Shown here: piece after piece, positions 7,989-11,605 of the stretch
How the letters are laid out: the number at the start of each line of letters is the position of its first letter
Position numbering within the stretch: position 1 is the stretch's first letter
Assembly (NCBI GenBank): GCA_030747475.1
Contig: JASLKO010000169.1
Span: 1 to 11,605 of the forward strand
DNA: 11,605 bases
Source: Candidatus Thalassarchaeaceae archaeon
GTDB lineage: Archaea > Thermoplasmatota > Poseidoniia > Poseidoniales > Thalassarchaeaceae
Reading direction: 5' to 3'
Translations under genes and position numbers: made by a program
Notes under the pieces: generated by a model
Told to the model about the DNA's origin: nothing
The model's database searches: none
The model's input: only the letters and a program-made list of their open reading frames with translations

Positions 7989-8579
7989 ATGTCTAGAGAC
8001 ACCTTTGATTTCAGCGATTTCATGGATGAGTACATCAAAGACTTATCACGTGCTTTGAACACACTCGACCGTGATTCAGTGGGTAAATTGTACACTGAAA
8101 TGCTCAACGTTATGGATAGTGGGGGAAAGGTCCATTTCATCGGTAACGGTGGTTCTGCTGCTACACCGAGTCACAGCGCTGGGGATTGGAGTAAAGAACT
8201 GGGATTGCCAACAATTGCACATACCGACAATATCGCAGCACTGACAGCATGGGCCAATGATACATCATATGCCAACATCTTCGTCGGGCAATTGCAAACT
8301 TGGCTGAATCCGAATGATTTGGTCGTCGGATATTCTGGTAGTGGAAATTCTTCGAATGTCGTCAATGGTATCACCTATGCCAATGAACATGGAGCACGCA
8401 CAGTTGGAATCACTGGTGACTACAAATCTGGTAAGGGTGGAGCTTTGGCACAATTAGCAGATGTTTCAATTATTTGTGACACGACTTCGATGGAACGTAT
8501 TGAAGATTTACAACTCATCATTAATCACATTGTCAAAGAGGCAGTTAAGGCGAGTCGCGGATTGCCAAGTCACTCATAG
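7989..8579 (+). CDS. gmhA: SIS-domain sugar-phosphate isomerase, GmhA-like (sedoheptulose-7-phosphate isomerase family)
   Basis: Predicted soluble isomerase of 196 aa; family members convert sedoheptulose 7-phosphate to glycero-manno-heptose 7-phosphate for surface sugars. The SIS fold is clear: phosphate-loop FIGNGGSAA (50-58), second loop GYSGSGNSSNV (114-124), then VGITGDYKSGKGG. The family's metal/catalytic His is kept as H62 (PSHSAGD), but the following Glu aligns with D66. The C-terminal motif usually near IQExH reads IEDLQL, with the last His kept at H180. A somewhat different sugar substrate is therefore possible. A GTG at 7977 could add four residues; I prefer the ATG at 7989 because the TATA box lies 31 nt before it and no Shine-Dalgarno is seen. 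It is first in an apparent operon: its TAG is part of the ribosome binding site of the next gene. Confidence 0.85.
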   Translation: MSRDTFDFSDFMDEYIKDLSRALNTLDRDSVGKLYTEMLNVMDSGGKVHFIGNGGSAATPSHSAGDWSKELGLPTIAHTDNIAALTAWANDTSYANIFVGQLQTWLNPNDLVVGYSGSGNSSNVVNGITYANEHGARTVGITGDYKSGKGGALAQLADVSIICDTTSMERIEDLQLIINHIVKEAVKASRGLPSHS

Positions 8580-8583
8580 GTGA
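8578..8583 (+). promoter_or_regulatory. Shine-Dalgarno of the GmhB-like gene overlapping the gmhA stop
   Basis: AGGTGA, 4 nt before the ATG at 8588, includes the last two bases of the upstream TAG stop. This suggests coupled translation and fixes the start of the downstream gene. Confidence 0.65.
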
Positions 8584-8587
8584 GCAA

Positions 8588-9217
8588 ATGGATCTACCTG
8601 GAAGGCACGGAGCCTCGATTGACGCCCCCGTCAACACACTGGAAGGGTGGGATGGGTCAATTGCATATTTGGATCGAGACGGTGTGTTGAATATTGGTCG
8701 CGAGGATTATGTCAAGAATGCCGATGAAGTGATTCTCATCGAAGGGGCGGGACATGCGGTTGCCGCACTACGTGCTGCTGGATACCGTATCGTCATCGTT
8801 ACCAATCAATCACCAGTCAACCGTGGTATGTTTTCCCATGAAGATTTGGCAGATATTAACCAAACAGTCCTCGACGGATTGATGTTGGAAAATCCAGATG
8901 CAATTGTTGACTTGGTCCTCTATTCACCCTATGCTCCGTGGGACAATAGCCCGGTGCGTAAGCCGGGGGCAGGCATGCTGCAAGTTGGTCGTCAATTACT
9001 GAGTGGTTTATCCCTGGATGTCGCACACAATTCAAATGATATTCAGCACAAATTTGACGAAGGTCGGTCCCTTATGGCGGGGGATCGAAATGCCGATATG
9101 GGTGCAGCGTACAATCATGGTGTACGTGGATTTAGGGTTGATCCAGATATTGGTTTGTCTGGAGTAATTGATCGCATGCTCGATGATGATGATGAGGGTG
9201 ATGCCCTGGAAATATGA
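8588..9217 (+). CDS. gmhB: HAD-superfamily phosphatase, GmhB-like (heptose bisphosphate phosphatase family) without zinc ligands
   Basis: Predicted cytosolic phosphatase of 209 aa in the GmhB/HisB-N branch of the HAD superfamily; GmhB removes a phosphate from heptose 1,7-bisphosphate. HAD motifs are intact: motif I YLDRDGVLN (nucleophile D29, acid D31), motif II VTNQS (T72), motif III Lys in RKPGAGM (K125), motif IV AGDRNAD (D166, D170). Typical GmhB has a zinc loop of the form CxHx(n)CxCRKP; here the segment is SPYAPWDNSPVRKP, where Ser, Tyr, Ser and Val replace the four ligands and the loop is short. The N-terminus (about 20 residues) is an extra lead and the tail is Asp-rich. It starts 8 nt after the gmhA-like stop, and its TGA overlaps the tiaS ATG (ATGA). 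Context supports a phospho-heptose or related sugar step, but no kinase or nucleotidyltransferase is present here. Confidence 0.82.
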   Translation: MDLPGRHGASIDAPVNTLEGWDGSIAYLDRDGVLNIGREDYVKNADEVILIEGAGHAVAALRAAGYRIVIVTNQSPVNRGMFSHEDLADINQTVLDGLMLENPDAIVDLVLYSPYAPWDNSPVRKPGAGMLQVGRQLLSGLSLDVAHNSNDIQHKFDEGRSLMAGDRNADMGAAYNHGVRGFRVDPDIGLSGVIDRMLDDDDEGDALEI

Positions 9218-10416
9218 TCGTCGAGGCTTCCTCGACATTCTGGATCGGATTAGATGACACGGATGAACGTGAACATGGATGCACAACATTTGATTTCAAC
9301 GATTTAGTCCTTCATTTGCAATCAAATGGATTTTTCATTACAGACCCCCGATTGGTTCGCTTATGGCCATTTGCACCTCAGCGCACACGTGGCAATGCGG
9401 CCCTATCTGCAGCTGTAATTACGACAAAAGGAGATCAATTGGAATCCGCCCTTGATGATTGGTTTACCAATCGATTTAGTGACCTGAACGCAGGTCTTGA
9501 ATTACATTCAGCAGAACCTGTTTTACTATTGACATCTGAACAATTGCCAGTACAAATGTACTGGGACACAGTCAAAAATCATGTTGATTTAGGCGATAGA
9601 TTGGTTGAATTGGACTCAATTGAGCATCGCCTTTGGTCCACACATGTTGGTCGTAGTGGTTTGATTGGTGCCAGTGCAGCCATTGCATGGCGTGGCGAAC
9701 ATGATTGTACGTGGGAATGTACAGCATGGCGTGCAAAGTTAGGTCCAAGGAAAGTGCCAGAAATTGTTGTCGATATGATGTGCAAAAAATATCCTAAAAC
9801 AATTCTCAACAGGGATCCAAATGCTAGCAGAAGTTTGATTGCACCACGAACACCTTGTCCAGTATTATATGGCATCAGAGGAGAGAGTCGAGATGCTGTG
9901 TTGGGTGGTCACAATTTCCTGCAGGAAAACGGTGTTGAACAATCAATCGGACATCGTGCACACCGCACCAATCAAGCGACTGATGACCATCTTGACACAA
10001 TGGGGTCGGGTGTGGTTTTGAATCTAGAAGTGATGCAAGGTGGTCATGTCAAGATCGATGCTGGAAAATATCTACTTGCATTTGCACAGGGTGGTCCACT
10101 AAATTCACTCGCGCAATCACTGAAGTTAGGGGATGAAATTGAATGGTATGGATTGTTAGATAATGCCGACACGATACACCTTGAAAAATTGCGCCTGGCC
10201 CGTGGCAAACGGAATATGAAGAGGCCGGTTTGTGAATGTGGTAGTAGATACAAATCTAGGGGCAAATGTCAGGGTCTGAAATGTCCAACATGCGGCTCAA
10301 TTGAGGATGACATCTGGGATTTTGAGGTACAAATTGGAGATTGGGTTGAACCCTTCGCATCATTCAGGAGACACCTGTCCAAACCCCTGTCGCGAATGGG
10401 TAACGCTGAAGACTGA
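9214..10416 (+). CDS. tiaS: tRNA(Ile2) 2-agmatinylcytidine synthetase TiaS
   Basis: TiaS uses ATP and agmatine to modify the wobble C34 of tRNA-Ile2 to agmatidine, so that it reads AUA and not AUG. It is an archaeal enzyme. The 400-aa product starts with the kinase-like nucleotide motif GLDDTD (12-17) followed by GCTT, then FAPQRTRGNAAL (53-64). Further family landmarks are GRSGLIGASAAIAW (146-159) and TPCPVLYGIRGES (213-225). Residues near 262-330 fit the OB-fold position. A zinc ribbon closes the protein, with C340, C342, C357 and C360 around GKCQGLKCPTCG. Length and domain order match the family. It is translationally coupled to the upstream phosphatase by a 4-nt ATGA overlap. Its presence in the sugar operon seems organisational, with no functional link that I can see. 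Confidence 0.95.
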   Translation: MIVEASSTFWIGLDDTDEREHGCTTFDFNDLVLHLQSNGFFITDPRLVRLWPFAPQRTRGNAALSAAVITTKGDQLESALDDWFTNRFSDLNAGLELHSAEPVLLLTSEQLPVQMYWDTVKNHVDLGDRLVELDSIEHRLWSTHVGRSGLIGASAAIAWRGEHDCTWECTAWRAKLGPRKVPEIVVDMMCKKYPKTILNRDPNASRSLIAPRTPCPVLYGIRGESRDAVLGGHNFLQENGVEQSIGHRAHRTNQATDDHLDTMGSGVVLNLEVMQGGHVKIDAGKYLLAFAQGGPLNSLAQSLKLGDEIEWYGLLDNADTIHLEKLRLARGKRNMKRPVCECGSRYKSRGKCQGLKCPTCGSIEDDIWDFEVQIGDWVEPFASFRRHLSKPLSRMGNAED

Positions 10417-10433
10417 TAGGTTGTGCACAAGTC

Positions 10434-10688
10434 ATGGCCGACACTGTAGATTACGGATACTATGCCATGGCGGCACTTACAGTTGCACTAGTTGTGTACA
10501 TTTGGCGACTAAGAATGAGAAATATCGCAAATAGCCAGGAAAAGATTCCTATTGCTGGAGAAGATACTCTAGAAGGTGCAGCCAAAAACCCTGAACAGTT
10601 TGCAAATCCGGATGATGATGCACTTGATGAAATGCAAGATCTTTTGGAAAAGGCAGCAGAATCCCAGGGCCTTACTTACGACGAGTGA
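10434..10688 (+). CDS. Small single-pass membrane protein of unknown function
   Basis: An 84-aa product follows tiaS by 17 nt in the same direction. One hydrophobic segment lies at about residues 8-24 (YYAMAALTVALVVYIW) and is followed by the basic cluster RLRMR. This predicts an N-out, C-in anchor under the positive-inside rule. The remaining 55 residues are hydrophilic and strongly acidic at the end (PDDDALDEMQDLLEKAAES), with helix-forming character. I do not recognise a family. The 3' end overlaps the converging RadB-like gene by 17 nt. It is judged real from its position, sensible topology and lack of any competing ORF. Confidence 0.65.
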   Translation: MADTVDYGYYAMAALTVALVVYIWRLRMRNIANSQEKIPIAGEDTLEGAAKNPEQFANPDDDALDEMQDLLEKAAESQGLTYDE

Positions 10689-11319
10689 ACCCTTCGTCTT
10701 CCAAAATATATTCTTGCACATCACCAGCAATGTGTAATTCTCGAATCATCGAATTGACATTGCTTCTGTGCAAAAAATAGACATCGAAGTCTTCGAGGTT
10801 GCCTCGTGCCTTCCATCCACCACTATTCGCGTCTTCGTAGGCCGATGATACAATCAATAGTGGCGTAGCTGATATTTTACAACTTTCAGATAGATTCGAG
10901 ATTAAATTTTTTGAGTTGGTAGTGACTCTACCGACTTTCGCAGTCCAATCATCAACTACAACCAATGCGATGTTATTGAGTACATCCAACAACCCTGTAG
11001 CACTTCGAATACCTTGTTCTAGATTGTCACCAATCGCGATAAGGTGCATGCGTGAAACTGCTGATGGAGCGACATTAGAATACAACTGTGAAAAACGATT
11101 CCCGTCGGGGATTTCATTGCAGACCCAGATGACGTGGCTACCGGTTGAAAGCACCTGTCTTGCATGTTGTAGGGCAAACGTAGTGCCACCACACCCACCT
11201 TCCACTGAAAGGTGAACAGTCCCCTCTAAATCAGGTAGCATGACCTGTCGAATACACCGCGGTACATGAGGAGTGTGGAGTCGCAACCGATATACGACTG
11301 GCTCCATGTGGCGATTCAT
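10672..11319 (-). CDS. RadB/RecA-like protein with degenerate Walker A
   Basis: A 215-aa product with the layout of a short RecA-fold ATPase lacking extra domains, closest in pattern to archaeal RadB, a recombinase paralogue. The P-loop position reads VEGGCGGTTFALQ (39-51), where the Walker A lysine is replaced by Thr. The Walker B strand is good: IALVVVDDWTA (117-127). After it come a helix like that of RadB, the strand ATPLLIVSS and the C-terminal sequence LEDEGFTRR. ATP hydrolysis is doubtful, so a scaffold or regulatory role is possible; this is inference. The frame is open further to a TTG at 11352, but the ATG at 11319 avoids a longer overlap with the divergent gene; an ATG at 11307 is also possible. 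The start is therefore uncertain. The stop overlaps the small membrane protein gene by 17 nt. Confidence 0.65.
   Translation of the reverse strand: MNRHMEPVVYRLRLHTPHVPRCIRQVMLPDLEGTVHLSVEGGCGGTTFALQHARQVLSTGSHVIWVCNEIPDGNRFSQLYSNVAPSAVSRMHLIAIGDNLEQGIRSATGLLDVLNNIALVVVDDWTAKVGRVTTNSKNLISNLSESCKISATPLLIVSSAYEDANSGGWKARGNLEDFDVYFLHRSNVNSMIRELHIAGDVQEYILEDEGFTRRK
11289..11295 (+). promoter_or_regulatory. TATA-like box for the Sec61-beta-like gene
   Basis: GATATAC lies about 26 nt before the ATG at 11318, the distance expected for a leaderless archaeal transcript. The same seven bases occur before lhr at 1564-1570. It is embedded in the coding sequence of the RadB-like gene on the other strand. 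Confidence 0.5.
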
Positions 11320-11569
11320 GGGCAACACGAAGCGCTCCAAGAGCTCAGGCAATGATTCTGAGAATGTTGAGCGAATCCCTCGCAGGGACTTGCCCTATTT
11401 TGATGAACAATCCGAAGATGTTGGATTGATTGGTGGCATGACCAGCAGCGGTGGAATTTTCCGCGTTGCCTTTCTTGATACGAATCAATTTGGGCCACAT
11501 GCAATGATTGTGATGCTGTTCGGATTTGCCGCAATTACTGGCGGGATCTTGTTTTTGCTATCACTATAA
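11318..11569 (+). CDS. Sec61-beta/SecG-like subunit of the protein translocase
   Basis: An 83-aa product with a hydrophilic, basic N-terminus (MGNTKRSKSSG) and one C-terminal hydrophobic segment (about 59-83, MIVMLFGFAAITGGILFLLS). This is the tail-anchored plan of Sec61-beta, the small accessory subunit of the SecYEG/Sec61 channel. The stretch GGMTSSGGIFRVAFLDTNQF, followed by GPHAMIVM, matches the family pattern: Gly/Ser-rich, then GG(I/M)(F/W)R, a short linker, and GP before the membrane helix. Archaeal members are usually 50-60 aa; the extra 25-30 residues are at the N-terminus. The frame is open upstream to ATGs at 11273 and 11306, but 11318 is favoured by the TATA box 26 nt before it and by less overlap with the RadB-like gene. 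Such short proteins leave some doubt about homology. Confidence 0.62.
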   Translation: MGNTKRSKSSGNDSENVERIPRRDLPYFDEQSEDVGLIGGMTSSGGIFRVAFLDTNQFGPHAMIVMLFGFAAITGGILFLLSL

Positions 11570-11605
11570 TCAAGCGATTTGCTTTCGTGCTAATTCGACT
11601 GCATC
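11570..11605 (-). CDS. C-terminal codons of an unidentified gene (partial)
   Basis: On the minus strand the window edge opens a frame of eleven codons, DAVELARKQIA, ending in TGA at 11572-11570. The stop abuts the TAA of the Sec61-beta-like gene. Tail-to-tail packing of this kind is seen twice more in the window, and the peptide looks like an ordinary C-terminal helix. Too short to identify, and it could be chance. Confidence 0.4.
   Translation of the reverse strand, partial: DAVELARKQIA

Noticed and set aside
9186..9197. GAT trinucleotide run near the end of the phosphatase gene
   Set aside because: Only four or so repeats coding for an Asp-rich tail; acidic tails are common and this is not a meaningful microsatellite.
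1..11605. CRISPR arrays, insertion sequences, tRNA or rRNA genes, prophage genes
   Set aside because: I looked for regularly spaced repeats, terminal inverted repeats, transposase or integrase motifs and tRNA cloverleaf features and saw none. Non-coding space is only about 260 nt in total.

Overview
The window looks like a compact archaeal chromosome segment, most likely a euryarchaeote of the marine Thermoplasmata/Poseidoniales (Marine Group II) kind. Three genes support Archaea: a tRNA(Ile2) agmatinylcytidine synthetase (TiaS), an archaeosortase with the Cys-Arg-His triad, and a Sec61-beta-like protein. The archaeal/eukaryotic-type glycyl-tRNA synthetase agrees with this. The genus-level guess is inference from gene content and moderate GC; no 16S is present. 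Both Shine-Dalgarno-led starts and probable leaderless starts with a TATA box about 26-31 nt upstream are visible.

Layout: (1) 1-1433, minus: glyS, cut at its 3' end by the window edge. (2) 1434-1612: divergent promoter region with a perfect 7+1+7 palindrome, a TATA-like box and a strong AGGAGGA ribosome binding site. (3) 1613-6949, plus: a very long Lhr-type helicase of 1778 aa, with an N-terminal SF2 helicase core and a C-terminal half of winged-helix and AlkZ/YcaQ-like modules. (4) 6941-7930, minus: archaeosortase, overlapping the helicase stop by 9 nt. (5) 7931-7988: a 58-nt divergent promoter with one near-symmetric TATA box placed correctly for both flanking genes. (6) 7989-10688, plus: a four-gene run of GmhA-like SIS isomerase, GmhB-like HAD phosphatase, tiaS and a small one-pass membrane protein. 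(7) 10672-11319, minus: a RadB-like RecA-fold protein with a degenerate Walker A. (8) 11318-11569, plus: a Sec61-beta/SecG-like tail-anchored protein whose ATG interlocks with that of the RadB-like gene on one CATG. (9) 11570-11605, minus: probable last codons of another gene.

Themes: the archaeosortase and the heptose-type sugar genes point to cell-surface glycoprotein processing and glycan synthesis, and the Sec61-beta-like protein to secretion. GlyRS and TiaS serve translation; Lhr and the RadB-like protein are nucleic-acid maintenance families. Genes are packed with very short or overlapping ends. I see no mobile element, CRISPR array, tRNA or rRNA gene. The most interesting points are the bacterial-style long Lhr in an archaeon, the GmhB-like enzyme without its zinc ligands, the RadB-like protein without the Walker A lysine, and the shared or interlocked divergent starts.
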